64,000 nucleotides of DNA, taken from the NCBI RefSeq assembly GCF_000148585.2, contig NZ_CP028414.1, positions 1,727,501 to 1,791,500 on the forward strand, written 5' to 3'. How positions within the stretch are numbered: position 1 is the stretch's first letter; each line of letters starts with the position of its first letter. The translations under genes were made by a program, and so were the position numbers. The stretch comes from Streptococcus mitis NCTC 12261. Its GTDB lineage: Bacteria; Bacillota; Bacilli; Lactobacillales; Streptococcaceae. Below the pieces are notes generated by a model. That model saw only the letters and a program-made list of their open reading frames with translations. It was not told the DNA's origin and searched no databases. Shown here piece after piece: positions 37,056-45,245 of this stretch.

Positions 37056-37995
37056 ATGGACAAAAGGATTTCTCATTTTTGGTGTAGTGACTACCGTTAT
37101 CGGATTTATCCTGCTCTTTGTAGGCATCCAATCTGACGGGATCAAGAGCCTACTTGCCATGTCCAAGGAACCTGTCTATGATAGTCGGATGGAAGAGCTG
37201 ACCTTTGGTAAGGAAGTCGAAAACCTAGAGATCACTCTCCACCAACACGCGCTGACCATCACAGACTCTTTGGATGATCAAATCCACATTTCTTATCATC
37301 CATCACTCTCTGCTCACCATGATCTTGTTACGAATCAAAACGATAAAACGCTGAGCCTCACTGATAAGAAACTGTCTGAAACTCCATTTCTCTCTTCTGG
37401 AATTGGCGGGATTCTCCATATCGCAAGTAGCTACTCTCGTCGTTTTGAAGAAGTTATTCTACAAGTTCCAAAAGGAAGAACTCTAAAAGGAATCAACGTG
37501 TCAGCCAATCGTGGACAAACCACCATCATAAATGCTAGCCTTGAAAATGCAACTCTCAATACAAATGGTTATCTCCTCCGAATTGAAGGAAGTCGTATCA
37601 AAAACAGTAAACTCACAACCCCTAATATCGTCAATATCTTTGATACAGACCTTACAGATAGTCAGCTAGAGTCAACAGAGAAGCACTTCCACGCTGAAAA
37701 TATCCAAGTACACGGTAAGGTGGAATTGGTGGCGAAAACAGACCTACAACTGCTACTTTCCGAAGAAGAAAAACAAAGAATCAACTTAGATCTTTCAACA
37801 AAACATGGTTCTATTCTTCATTTTTTAAGAGAAGGAAGGCGTTCGTTTAACAACGAAGAAAACAAAGCTGAACGATTAAGCAATCCTTATAAAACAGAAA
37901 AAGCAGATGCAAAAGATCAACTCATCGCAAGGGCAGAACAGGATATCTATCTACTCAAATCAGAGGAACACGAGTCTTCTTCTAGAAATCGTTGA
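37048..37995 (+). CDS. DUF4097 (adhesin-like beta-helix) membrane-anchored protein
   Basis: A 315-residue protein with one N-terminal helix (FLIFGVVTTVIGFILLFVG) and an extracellular part built of short repeated beta strands (e.g. LENATLNTNGYLLRIEGS, LTDSQLESTEKHFHAENIQV), the DUF4097 right-handed beta-helix pattern. The last 60 residues are charged and probably disordered. The start at 37048 follows GAGAGGTGAC. Last gene of the padR operon. It may act as a surface sensor or scaffold; the role is unproven. Confidence 0.82.
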   Translation: MRKWTKGFLIFGVVTTVIGFILLFVGIQSDGIKSLLAMSKEPVYDSRMEELTFGKEVENLEITLHQHALTITDSLDDQIHISYHPSLSAHHDLVTNQNDKTLSLTDKKLSETPFLSSGIGGILHIASSYSRRFEEVILQVPKGRTLKGINVSANRGQTTIINASLENATLNTNGYLLRIEGSRIKNSKLTTPNIVNIFDTDLTDSQLESTEKHFHAENIQVHGKVELVAKTDLQLLLSEEEKQRINLDLSTKHGSILHFLREGRRSFNNEENKAERLSNPYKTEKADAKDQLIARAEQDIYLLKSEEHESSSRNR

Positions 37996-38020
37996 CAAAA
38001 GCGCTTACATCTGCTACTAT
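37992..38020 (+). promoter_or_regulatory. Strong promoter overlapped by a cre-like site
   Basis: TTGACA (37992-37997), 17 bp, TACTAT (38015-38020) with upstream TGC. A cre-like CAAAAGCGCTTACA (37996-38009) covers the end of the -35 and the spacer; it matches 12 of 14 positions of the cre consensus, with the central AAGCGCTT intact. CcpA binding here would block the promoter. It starts inside the last codons of the DUF4097 gene. Confidence 0.65.
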
Positions 38021-38057
38021 GGAAGCATATTTATCTAACTAAAAAGGAGGTTCTACC

Positions 38058-39122
38058 ATGAAACAAGAATGGTTTGAAAGTAATGATTTTGTAAAAACAA
38101 CAAGCAAGAACAAACCTGAAGAGCAAGATCAAGAGGTTGCAGACAAGACTGAAGAAACGATAGCCGACCTCGATACACCAATTGAAAAAAATACTCAAGT
38201 AGAGGAGGAAGTCTCTCAAGCTGAAGTCAAACTGGAAAGCCAGCAAAAAGAGACAATTGAAACGCCTGAAGACAGTGAAGCAAGAACAGAAATAGAAGAA
38301 AAGAAAGCATTAGATTCTACTGAAGAAGAGCAAGATCTTTCTAAAGAAACAGAAAAAGTCACTATAGCTGAAGAGAGTCAAGAAGCACTTCCTCAGCAAA
38401 AACCAACCACGAAAGAGCCCCTTCTTATCAGTCAATCCTTAGAAAGTCCCTATATCCCCGACCAAGCTCCAAAATCTACGGATAGATGGAAAGAGCAAGC
38501 GCTTGATTTTTGGTCTTGGCTAGTGGAAGTAATCAAATCTCCTACAAGCAGTCTTGAAACAAGTAGCACACACAGTTACACAGCCTTTCTTTTGCTCATT
38601 CTGTTTTCTGCATCTTCCTTTTTCTTTAGTATCTACCACATCAAACATGCTTACTATGGACATATAGCAACTATGCATAATCACTTCCCTGAACAATTTG
38701 CTTCATTAAATCTCTTTTCGATTATCTCTATCCTAGTAGCAACAACACTCTTCTTCTTTTCATTCCTCTTGGGTAGTTTCGTCGTGAGACGATTTATCCA
38801 CCAGGAAAAAGACTGGACGCTAGAAAAGGTTCTCCAACAATATAGTCAACTCTTGGCAATTCCAATCTTCCTCACTGCCATTGCTAGTTTCTTTGCCTTC
38901 TTTGACAGCCTACGATTTACAGCCCTCTTGTGTGTGATTAGCATTGGAATCATTCTGCTTGCCAGTCTCCATATCATTACAAGACCAAGTCAATCAAGTG
39001 AAACCGACTCCTTCTATCAATTATTCTTGTCTGTCCTTGTGAACGGAGTTATTATCCTCCTCTTCTTTGTAGCTGAAGTGGCACTGATTGGGGATTATCT
39101 TCGTATCTTGACCTTTCTTTAA
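38058..39122 (+). CDS. Membrane protein with long acidic cytoplasmic N-terminus, function unknown
   Basis: A 354-residue protein. Residues 1 to about 145 are highly charged and Glu/Lys-rich (TEETIADLDTPIEKNTQ, ETEKVTIAEESQEAL), probably disordered. About five helices follow (residues 176-198, 222-246, 263-290, 293-312 and 328-350). The ribosome site is AAAGGAGG. I do not recognise a named family with confidence. A strong promoter with a cre-like overlap suggests control by carbon source. A BOX element and terminator follow. Confidence 0.75.
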   Translation: MKQEWFESNDFVKTTSKNKPEEQDQEVADKTEETIADLDTPIEKNTQVEEEVSQAEVKLESQQKETIETPEDSEARTEIEEKKALDSTEEEQDLSKETEKVTIAEESQEALPQQKPTTKEPLLISQSLESPYIPDQAPKSTDRWKEQALDFWSWLVEVIKSPTSSLETSSTHSYTAFLLLILFSASSFFFSIYHIKHAYYGHIATMHNHFPEQFASLNLFSIISILVATTLFFFSFLLGSFVVRRFIHQEKDWTLEKVLQQYSQLLAIPIFLTAIASFFAFFDSLRFTALLCVISIGIILLASLHIITRPSQSSETDSFYQLFLSVLVNGVIILLFFVAEVALIGDYLRILTFL

Positions 39123-39127
39123 ACTTC

Positions 39128-39277
39128 ATACTCTTCGAAAATCTCTTCAAACCACGTCAGCTTCGCCTTACCGTATGTATGGTTACTGACTTCGTCAGTT
39201 TCATCTACAACCTCAAAACAGTGTTTTGAGCAGCCTGCGGCTAGCTTCCTAGTTTGCTCTTTGATTTTCATTGAGTA
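39128..39277 (+). repeat. Complete BOX element (boxA - boxB - boxC)
   Basis: Forward boxA (ATACTCTTCGAAAATCTC to CGCCTTACCGTA), one boxB (CTGACTTCGTCAG ... AAAACAGTGTTTTGAG) and boxC ending TTTTCATTGAGTA. It is the only copy in the window with all three modules, and the only one in forward orientation. It lies 6 bases after a stop codon and is read into by that gene. Confidence 0.92.
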
Positions 39278-39279
39278 GC

Positions 39280-39307
39280 AATCCTGTCTTTCATGGCAGG
39301 ATTTTTT
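39280..39307 (+). terminator. Terminator after the BOX element
   Basis: ATCCTG and CAGGAT pair, followed by six T residues. It would end the transcript of the 38058 gene, including the BOX element in its 3' end. Confidence 0.65.
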
Positions 39308-39314
39308 CTATGTC

Positions 39315-39340
39315 AAAAAAGCAAGTCGATTGACCTGCTT
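39315..39340 (-). terminator. Terminator of the 39346-40206 gene
   Basis: On the minus strand GCAGGTC-aatc-GACTTGC forms a stem with one mismatch, followed by TTTTTTG. Confidence 0.65.
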
Positions 39341-39345
39341 CTACT

Positions 39346-40206
39346 TTACTTTTCTTGTGCTAATGTTTTAAAATCTTGTCCTAGGATGGGTTGCACTTCT
39401 AATTGATTGGCATCTAGTTGGTGGTAAGATGCTGATGGTAGTGACTCTAGGAATTTTGCATAGTTCAAGCGGGCAATGGCTTCATAGTCTTCTGGTTTAG
39501 AGCCGTCTCCTGTAATTTGAACCAAGTCAATCTCCCACTGAACTTCCTTATCCAGCAATTGCTCAATATAGGAAGCAGGAACAAATGGTTCTATCGGCAA
39601 AACAGTCTTGACGCCTTGAGCCAGATGGTAAACGCCATGCACTTTTCCTTCTCCATCCTGATAGAAGGAAACTCTTGCAAAGTAGGCATCCGTCTCTTGA
39701 ACCGCACGCACACGCGCTTCAAACTGTACCAAGCCGTCTTCCTCTAAAAAGCTTTTCAAATCCTCATGGCTAAAGAAAACAGGATTAAAAATTCCTTGGC
39801 AAATCGTAAAACGAGCTGCAGTGTCTGCTAGATGGGCTTGAATACTTGCTTGGAAATAAGCTTCAAAATCAAAACCATCTAGTCCTTCAATCTCAGTTCC
39901 TGTATAAGCAAGTAGGGCTTCTAAAAATGCTTTGATAATCTGCCAGTCTGTCTTCGTTAGTAGGTCAGGAAGATCAATACGGTAAGCCTTGTGATCATCA
40001 GCATAGCTAACTTTAAAGAGAAATTGTGATTGTCCCACTATCGCACACTCGATATACTCAAGACGGCTAAGAGGTTGACGGAGATAGACTGCATCATAGC
40101 TATGTGACTCCAAACCATCTAGCAAGGCCAAGATCGACTTGGCAGTCAAAATCTCTTGTTCTCCTAAAATGCTCTGTTTATTTGGAATAAAAAATGTTTT
40201 CGTCAT
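39346..40206 (-). CDS. Conserved hypothetical cytoplasmic protein with a cre site at its promoter
   Basis: A 286-residue soluble protein without membrane helices, starting MTKTFFIPNKQSILGEQEIL. The start at 40206 follows AAAGGAGTCC; the upstream in-frame extension crosses the promoter and is rejected. It contains many aromatic and acidic residues and no catalytic motif that I recognise. It ends ILGQDFKTLAQEK. A perfect cre site lies between its -10 and ribosome site, so carbon catabolite control is likely, but the function is unknown. Confidence 0.75.
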   Translation of the reverse strand: MTKTFFIPNKQSILGEQEILTAKSILALLDGLESHSYDAVYLRQPLSRLEYIECAIVGQSQFLFKVSYADDHKAYRIDLPDLLTKTDWQIIKAFLEALLAYTGTEIEGLDGFDFEAYFQASIQAHLADTAARFTICQGIFNPVFFSHEDLKSFLEEDGLVQFEARVRAVQETDAYFARVSFYQDGEGKVHGVYHLAQGVKTVLPIEPFVPASYIEQLLDKEVQWEIDLVQITGDGSKPEDYEAIARLNYAKFLESLPSASYHQLDANQLEVQPILGQDFKTLAQEK

Positions 40207-40219
40207 AACTGGACTCCTT

Positions 40220-40242
40220 TGAAATCGTTTACATATAGTATA
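40220..40242 (-). promoter_or_regulatory. Perfect cre site (40220-40233) and -10 of the 39346-40206 gene
   Basis: TGAAATCGTTTACA matches the cre consensus TGWNANCGNTNWCA at all positions. TATACT on the minus strand (40242-40237) is the -10, placing cre just downstream of the transcription start, a position where CcpA represses. Confidence 0.7.
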
Positions 40243-40302
40243 CCCTATTTTCCTGAAAGATACAGAAACAAACTTTAGATTTTTTAGTAAAAAGCATAGA
40301 AA

Positions 40303-40322
40303 AACAGCCCCTAAGGACTGTT
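40303..40322 (-). terminator. trhO terminator
   Basis: AACAG and CTGTT pair, with CC/GG inside, followed by TTTTC on the minus strand. A short stem. Confidence 0.6.
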
Positions 40323-40327
40323 CAATC

Positions 40328-41314
40328 TTATACAGTAGCTGCTTGATCCAAGCTTTCACCGATAGCGGCTAGGCGCTCGACAACTTCAGCTTGTGTCAAT
40401 TCATTTTCTGAAACATAGCGGTTACGTGGGTGAACACGGCACTCGTGTGAGCATCCACGAAGGTACTTGTCTTCATTTTCTTCTGATGTCAAGATACGAC
40501 GGTTACAGAATGGATTTCCACAGTTTACATAACGTTCACATGGTGTTCCATCAAACCAGTCTTTCCCTACGATGGTTGGGTTGACATGGTTGACATCGAC
40601 TGCGATACGCTCGTCAAAGACGTACATTTTCCCATCCCAAAGCTCACCTTGGACTTCTGGGTCTTTACCGTAAGTTGCGATTCCTCCGTGCAATTGGCCG
40701 ACATCTTTGTAGCCTTCACGGACCATCCAGCCTGAGAATTTCTCACAGCGAACCCCACCTGTACAGTAAACCACGACACGCTTGTCCATGAATTTTTCCT
40801 TGTTATCACGGACCCATTGTGGCAACTCACGGAAGTTGCGGATATCTGGGCGAATAGCCCCACGGAAGTGTCCTAGGTCGTACTCATAATCGTTACGTGT
40901 GTCAAGGACAACTGTATCTTCGTCAAGAAGGGCTTCTTTGAACTCTTTTGGAGACAAGTAGGCACCTGTTGTTTCAAGTGGGTTGATGTCGTTGTCAAAG
41001 TCGTTGTCTTCCAAACCAAGGTGGACAATTTCTTTTTTGTAGCGAACGAACATCTTCTTGAAGGCTTGTTCACTTTCTTCGTCAATCTTAAACCAGAGGT
41101 CTTCCATGCCTGGGAGGCTGTGAACGTAGTCCATGTATTTTTGAGTTGTTTCGTAGTCACCTGAAACTGTTCCGTTAATTCCCTCGTCAGCGACTAGGAT
41201 ACGGCCTTTAAGGCCGATTGATTTACAGAAAGCCAAGTGATCTGCAGCAAATTGCTCTGCATTTTCAATTGGAGTATAAAGGTAGTAAAGTAAGACACGA
41301 ATATCTTTTGCCAT
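40328..41314 (-). CDS. trhO: tRNA uridine(34) hydroxylase TrhO (YceA, rhodanese-like)
   Basis: A 328-residue protein that uses oxygen to make 5-hydroxyuridine at tRNA position 34. It has an N-terminal domain ([36 protein letters not shown]), a rhodanese domain ([18 protein letters not shown], active Cys in [15 protein letters not shown]) and a Cys-rich C-terminus ([27 protein letters not shown]). The start at 41314 (MAKDIRV) gives the length I recall for the pneumococcal protein; an upstream in-frame ATG lacks a ribosome site. It is the third wobble-uridine enzyme in this window. Confidence 0.93.
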   Translation of the reverse strand: MAKDIRVLLYYLYTPIENAEQFAADHLAFCKSIGLKGRILVADEGINGTVSGDYETTQKYMDYVHSLPGMEDLWFKIDEESEQAFKKMFVRYKKEIVHLGLEDNDFDNDINPLETTGAYLSPKEFKEALLDEDTVVLDTRNDYEYDLGHFRGAIRPDIRNFRELPQWVRDNKEKFMDKRVVVYCTGGVRCEKFSGWMVREGYKDVGQLHGGIATYGKDPEVQGELWDGKMYVFDERIAVDVNHVNPTIVGKDWFDGTPCERYVNCGNPFCNRRILTSEENEDKYLRGCSHECRVHPRNRYVSENELTQAEVVERLAAIGESLDQAATV

Positions 41315-41445
41315 AAGATTTGTTCTCTTTTCTATTCTTAAATTTTCAGAATTTTTCATCTAACTATACTAGTATACCTGCTTGAGAAAACGAATGCAAT
41401 TTATTTGACTGGAAATTGTAGAAAGGTGCTTATCCCTGCACTTCA

Positions 41446-41742
41446 TCAGTAACCATAGCGAATAGCAGATAATTCTCTCAATTTTTTGATCTGCTCGGAT
41501 TGACTTTCTGATAACATCAGCTTATTGTCAATCAACACACGTGAGATGTCAACATTCATTTGACTCAAAATAAATGGAGTAGAGGTCCCATCGTCCTCTA
41601 ATCGTCTTTTATAACTCACTAACAGATTTTTCAAAGGAGCAAGTTGAGGCGTATTGCTTATACCTTCCAGTAGGTGATCTATGATAGTCATCGCTTCACA
41701 ACGTCTTTCGCTTCCTCCAGCAAACCATTTTAATGGTGTCAT
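41446..41742 (-). CDS. Enterocin A-type bacteriocin immunity protein
   Basis: A 98-residue helical cytoplasmic protein with the EntA_Immun pattern: an early IIDHLLEGIS helix, LKNLLVSYKRRLEDDGTSTPFILSQMN and a C-terminal LSESQSEQIKKLRELSAI. Such four-helix proteins protect producers against class IIa pediocin-like bacteriocins through the mannose PTS. The start at 41742 is preferred to 41748 because the AAGGAGG is then 9 bases away. No bacteriocin gene with a double-glycine leader was seen nearby, so it is an orphan immunity gene. It follows the CPBP gene by 56 bases and could share its quorum-type promoter. Confidence 0.8.
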   Translation of the reverse strand: MTPLKWFAGGSERRCEAMTIIDHLLEGISNTPQLAPLKNLLVSYKRRLEDDGTSTPFILSQMNVDISRVLIDNKLMLSESQSEQIKKLRELSAIRYGY

Positions 41743-41798
41743 TCTCATTTTCCTCCTTAAATTGAAAAGCTATCATTCCTAACTCTCGTACCAATATT

Positions 41799-42488
41799 TC
41801 ACCCAAATACCCTGTGTAAAAAAGTCAGCAAAAATGGTAATGTTGCGAAAATATTATTAATCACATGCACCGCATAGGATGGATAAATGCTCTTGGTATA
41901 GCGGGTCAAACTAGCAAAGATGATGCCAGATGTTGCAAAGACGAAGATATCTAACAGACTAGGCAGACTCAAAAAATGAGGAAGAGCAAACAAAATGGAA
42001 GGAAGAAGCAAATCAAGGCCAAATCGCGAATGCTTAAAGAAGGCGTGTTGAAGTAATCCCCTATAAATCAACTCTTCCATAAGTGGAGTCAGAAAGAACA
42101 AAGTTATATAGATACCTAGCTCAGCAAAGTTGGTCCCACTATAACCGATCAATACGGCCCAACCTTCAGCAGTTGACTGAACATGTTTAGCTGTCTGAAC
42201 GTTAAAAGAGATCTGGAGCACTACCACTAATACTGTCAAAATCGAATACCAAAGCCATTTTTTTCTTGGAATGTGAAAGAGATAACCATGACCTGTCTTA
42301 ACCAGAATCCAAATCATGACTCCGCTAAATAGCAAACTCAAGAGATTTTGAATCCAGACGAAATTGCCAATCTGGGAAGAAAATTGCCAATAATTTTGAA
42401 CAATAAGCGTCAGCTGAGAAAGACCAAATACGAAAAATAAGTAAGAGAAAACTGCACTTATTTTGAAGACAAGCTGATACTTTTTCAT
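41799..42488 (-). CDS. CPBP-family intramembrane metalloprotease (bacteriocin self-immunity type)
   Basis: A 229-residue protein with six to eight helices. The CPBP/Abi motifs are EELIYRGLLQHAFF (EE-x3-R), FALPHFLSL (F-x3-H) and HVINNIFA. In pneumococcus and lactobacilli these proteases are encoded in bacteriocin loci (PncO/PlnI type) and provide self-immunity. The start at 42488 follows AAAGGAGGG. A direct repeat resembling BlpR/ComE binding sites lies 71 bp upstream, consistent with control by a peptide pheromone system. Confidence 0.85.
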   Translation of the reverse strand: MKKYQLVFKISAVFSYLFFVFGLSQLTLIVQNYWQFSSQIGNFVWIQNLLSLLFSGVMIWILVKTGHGYLFHIPRKKWLWYSILTVLVVVLQISFNVQTAKHVQSTAEGWAVLIGYSGTNFAELGIYITLFFLTPLMEELIYRGLLQHAFFKHSRFGLDLLLPSILFALPHFLSLPSLLDIFVFATSGIIFASLTRYTKSIYPSYAVHVINNIFATLPFLLTFLHRVFG

Positions 42489-42521
42489 GTGAACCCTCCT
42501 TTGTAAACTTGGAACATCTCT

Positions 42522-42589
42522 AATATAAGCCATAATTTCCTAAATCCTTACTCCAAATCCTAAATGGTACTTAAGATTTCCTGAATGGT
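42522..42589 (-). promoter_or_regulatory. Quorum-type direct repeat (BlpR/ComE-like box) and -10 for the immunity genes
   Basis: On the minus strand ACCATTCAGG (42589-42580) and ACCATTTAGG (42568-42559) are direct repeats with a 21-bp period, differing at one base. A TATATT -10 (42527-42522) lies 31 bp after the second copy. Spacing and motif resemble the binding sites of the streptococcal response regulators BlpR and ComE, as I recall them. Confidence 0.65.
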
Positions 42590-42635
42590 TAAATAGTGAT
42601 AAGAAAACACGGATATCTATGCTTTCGTTTCAAAA

Positions 42636-42677
42636 AATCACTGCCTCCCCCAGATAGACCTGAGGAAAACAGTGATT
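42636..42677 (-). terminator. Terminator of the ngt transporter operon
   Basis: AATCACTG and CAGTGATT form the outer stem with GAGG/CCTC inside, followed by TTTTTTG on the minus strand. Confidence 0.85.
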
Positions 42678-42720
42678 CAATTTTTAGGAATTAGGAATGA
42701 ATACACGAAATCAATTGATC

Positions 42721-44205
42721 TTATGATTTTTTGTTTTTCAAGAATTCATCGTATTGTTTTTGCATTTCGTTCAATACTTTATCGTAAGCACCTTCAGATT
42801 TCAATTTTTCCATCAATTCTGGAATAGCTTTGTCTGGGTCTACAGTACCAGTGTTGATAGCTGTATCGAATTGTTGCATTGTGTTAGAGATTGCTGAAAT
42901 TTCAGATTTCACATTGTCAGTGTTAAAGATAAATCCAAGTGCTGGAGATTCTTTAGCTTCAGCCAATTGTTTCTTAGAATCTTCGATTTGTTGGTCTGTA
43001 ACGTTTTCGTTGATGTAAAGGATCCAGTTGTTACCAGTGTTCCATCCACCCATGTGAGTGTTTCCTTTGTAGCCATCAAGGACTTTAACACGGTTTTCTT
43101 TACCTGGAATTTTTTCCCAGTTCTTGCCTTCTGGACCATAAACAAGACCATTCAAGAGTTCTGGGTTAGTGTTCAAGAGGTTCAACACTTCCATTGATTT
43201 TTCTTTGTTCTTAGAGTTGTTTGAGATGACAAAGTTAGCAACTTGTGTTGTTTGGTTTTTCTTGATGAAGTTAGTGATTGGTTTGATTTGGATATCTTTG
43301 TTCGCAACACGTGAAAGCAAGCTGTTACCGTAGTCAGCTGGTCCTACTGTTTCTTCACGAACGAACCAAGTATCTTGTTGAAGGTCAAATGAAGTATCGC
43401 TTGTTGCTACGTCTTTTGGAATGTATCCAGCTTCATAGAATTTGTGAAGAGTCTTCAAGTGTTCTTTAAAGCGAGGCACTTCGTAACGGTTTACGATCTT
43501 AGTAGTGTCCCCTTCAAGGTCGATAACGAATGGAAGTCCGTTTGGAACTGGGTAGTCAAAGTTATCAGATGGGATGAAGTTCTTAGTAACCGCAAATGGC
43601 ACTACATCTGGAGCTTTTTCTTTGATTTGTTTCAAGACTGGTTCAAGTGTTTCATATGAAGTGACACCTGAAATATCGATACCGTATTTAGCAAGAAGAG
43701 TTCCGTTGAAAGCGAAGTTTTGAGATGATGCAACGTTGGCTGCAACTGGAACTGCGTAAATTTTACCGTTAATGCTGTTACCTTTGATGTAAGCTGGGTC
43801 AAGTGCTTTATAAAGCTCTGCCCCTTCTTTCTTATACAAGTCAGTCAAGTCAGCATAGGCACCTTTTTGAGCATTTACAACATAGTTAGATGCAAAGGCG
43901 ATATCGTAGTTTTCACCAGATGATGTGATAACTGACATTTTCTTATCATAGTCACCCCATCCAAGATATTGGATATCCAATTTAGCACCAACTTTTTCAC
44001 CGATGATTTTGTTAGCATTTTCTAGCAATTCATCTAAGTTATCTGGTTTGTCACCGATTTGGTACATTTTGATAACAGTTTTTTCACCTGAAGCTGAGTC
44101 AGCAGCTTTTTTACTGTTACCTGAAAGGTTTCCACAAGCAGCGAGACCAGCAGCCAAAGCGACTACGCTAGCAGATGCAAAAGCATATTTTTTCCAGTTT
44201 TTCAT
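42721..44205 (-). CDS. ngtS: N-glycan-binding lipoprotein of an ABC importer (NgtS-like)
   Basis: A 494-residue extracellular substrate-binding lipoprotein. The lipobox ALAAGLAACGN gives lipidated Cys25. The mature part has the large solute-binding fold of YtcQ/LipO-type oligosaccharide binders (MYQIGDKPDNLDELL, GENYDIAFASNYVVNAQKGAYADLTDLYK). In pneumococcus the equivalent gene (recalled as SP_0092, NgtS) binds N-glycan oligosaccharides released from host glycoproteins. The start at 44205 follows AAAGGAG. No ATPase is encoded here, so it relies on a shared one such as MsmK. It lies beside seven cytoplasmic glycan-degradation genes. Confidence 0.88.
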   Translation of the reverse strand: MKNWKKYAFASASVVALAAGLAACGNLSGNSKKAADSASGEKTVIKMYQIGDKPDNLDELLENANKIIGEKVGAKLDIQYLGWGDYDKKMSVITSSGENYDIAFASNYVVNAQKGAYADLTDLYKKEGAELYKALDPAYIKGNSINGKIYAVPVAANVASSQNFAFNGTLLAKYGIDISGVTSYETLEPVLKQIKEKAPDVVPFAVTKNFIPSDNFDYPVPNGLPFVIDLEGDTTKIVNRYEVPRFKEHLKTLHKFYEAGYIPKDVATSDTSFDLQQDTWFVREETVGPADYGNSLLSRVANKDIQIKPITNFIKKNQTTQVANFVISNNSKNKEKSMEVLNLLNTNPELLNGLVYGPEGKNWEKIPGKENRVKVLDGYKGNTHMGGWNTGNNWILYINENVTDQQIEDSKKQLAEAKESPALGFIFNTDNVKSEISAISNTMQQFDTAINTGTVDPDKAIPELMEKLKSEGAYDKVLNEMQKQYDEFLKNKKS

Positions 44206-44308
44206 GACAAAAACTCCTTTTTTTATTTTTAAACTTATAAACAATGTAATGATCTTAACTTCACGCAAGGGAAGTTTGGAAATGAGAAATGATTTTTCTC
44301 GACAAGTA

Positions 44309-45232
44309 CTATTCTTTCACACCACCGATAGTCAAACCTTTTACAAAGTAGCGTTGGAAGAATGGATACAAAATCGCGATTGGAAGGGTTGCGACCACAA
44401 CCATGGCCATACGACCTGTTTCTTTTGGAAGAGCAACTCCCAGTTGACCAGATAGGCCGACTGCTTTGGCGATGTAATCCATATTTTGTTGGATTTGCAT
44501 GAGCAAATATTGCAATGGATACAAGTTGTCACTCTTGATGTAAAGAAGGGCATTGAACCAGTCATTCCAGAAACCAAGAGCTGTCAAGAGCGTGATGGTT
44601 GCAATACCTGGTAGTGACAATGGCAAACAGATTTGGAAGAAGATCCGGGCCTCACTAGCACCATCAATACGAGCGGATTCTAGAATAGCTTCTGGAATGG
44701 TCTTCTTGAAGAAGGAACGCATCAAGATGATGTTAAATGGTGAGAGAAGCATTGGAACAATCAAAGCCCAAACTGTATCACCAAGTTGAAGTAAACGAGT
44801 TACCACGATATAGCCCGGTACCAAACCAGCATTGAACAACATACTAAGAAGGGCAAAGATTGTAAAGAATCTGCGATACTTAAAGGTTGTCCGTGAGATA
44901 GCGTAGGCATAGGTTGTTGTGATAAAAACGTTTGTGATCGTCCCCACCACTGTTACAAAGACTGAGATGAAGAGGGCTTGGAGAATTTTATCCTTAAACT
45001 GTGCCAAAAACTCAAAACCGTCTAATCCAAATTGGGATGGGAAGAAGCTATATCCATTTTGGAGGATACTCTTTTCATCTGTCACCGAAATAACGATAAC
45101 GAATACAAAGGGTAGGATACAAGAGAGGGCAACCAAACCAGAAATGGTACTGAAGAAGATATCTGCTTTCTTACTGAAGGAGTGAATGCCGACATTATCA
45201 ATTTTTTCTTTTTTAATTTTCTTTTCTGCCAT
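44309..45232 (-). CDS. ngtP2: Sugar ABC transporter permease, MalG/LplC type (NgtP2-like)
   Basis: A 307-residue permease with six predicted helices and the EAA-loop pattern EARIFFQICLPLSLPGIATITL. A basic N-terminal tail (AEKKIKKEKI) precedes the first helix. It ends FFQRYFVKGLTIGGVKE, a typical C-terminus of LplC-type permeases. The start at 45232 follows AGGAGGAG, 13 bases after the previous gene. It pairs with NgtP1 to form the membrane pore for the glycan importer. Confidence 0.9.
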   Translation of the reverse strand: MAEKKIKKEKIDNVGIHSFSKKADIFFSTISGLVALSCILPFVFVIVISVTDEKSILQNGYSFFPSQFGLDGFEFLAQFKDKILQALFISVFVTVVGTITNVFITTTYAYAISRTTFKYRRFFTIFALLSMLFNAGLVPGYIVVTRLLQLGDTVWALIVPMLLSPFNIILMRSFFKKTIPEAILESARIDGASEARIFFQICLPLSLPGIATITLLTALGFWNDWFNALLYIKSDNLYPLQYLLMQIQQNMDYIAKAVGLSGQLGVALPKETGRMAMVVVATLPIAILYPFFQRYFVKGLTIGGVKE

Positions 45233-45245
45233 ATTCTCCTCCTTT

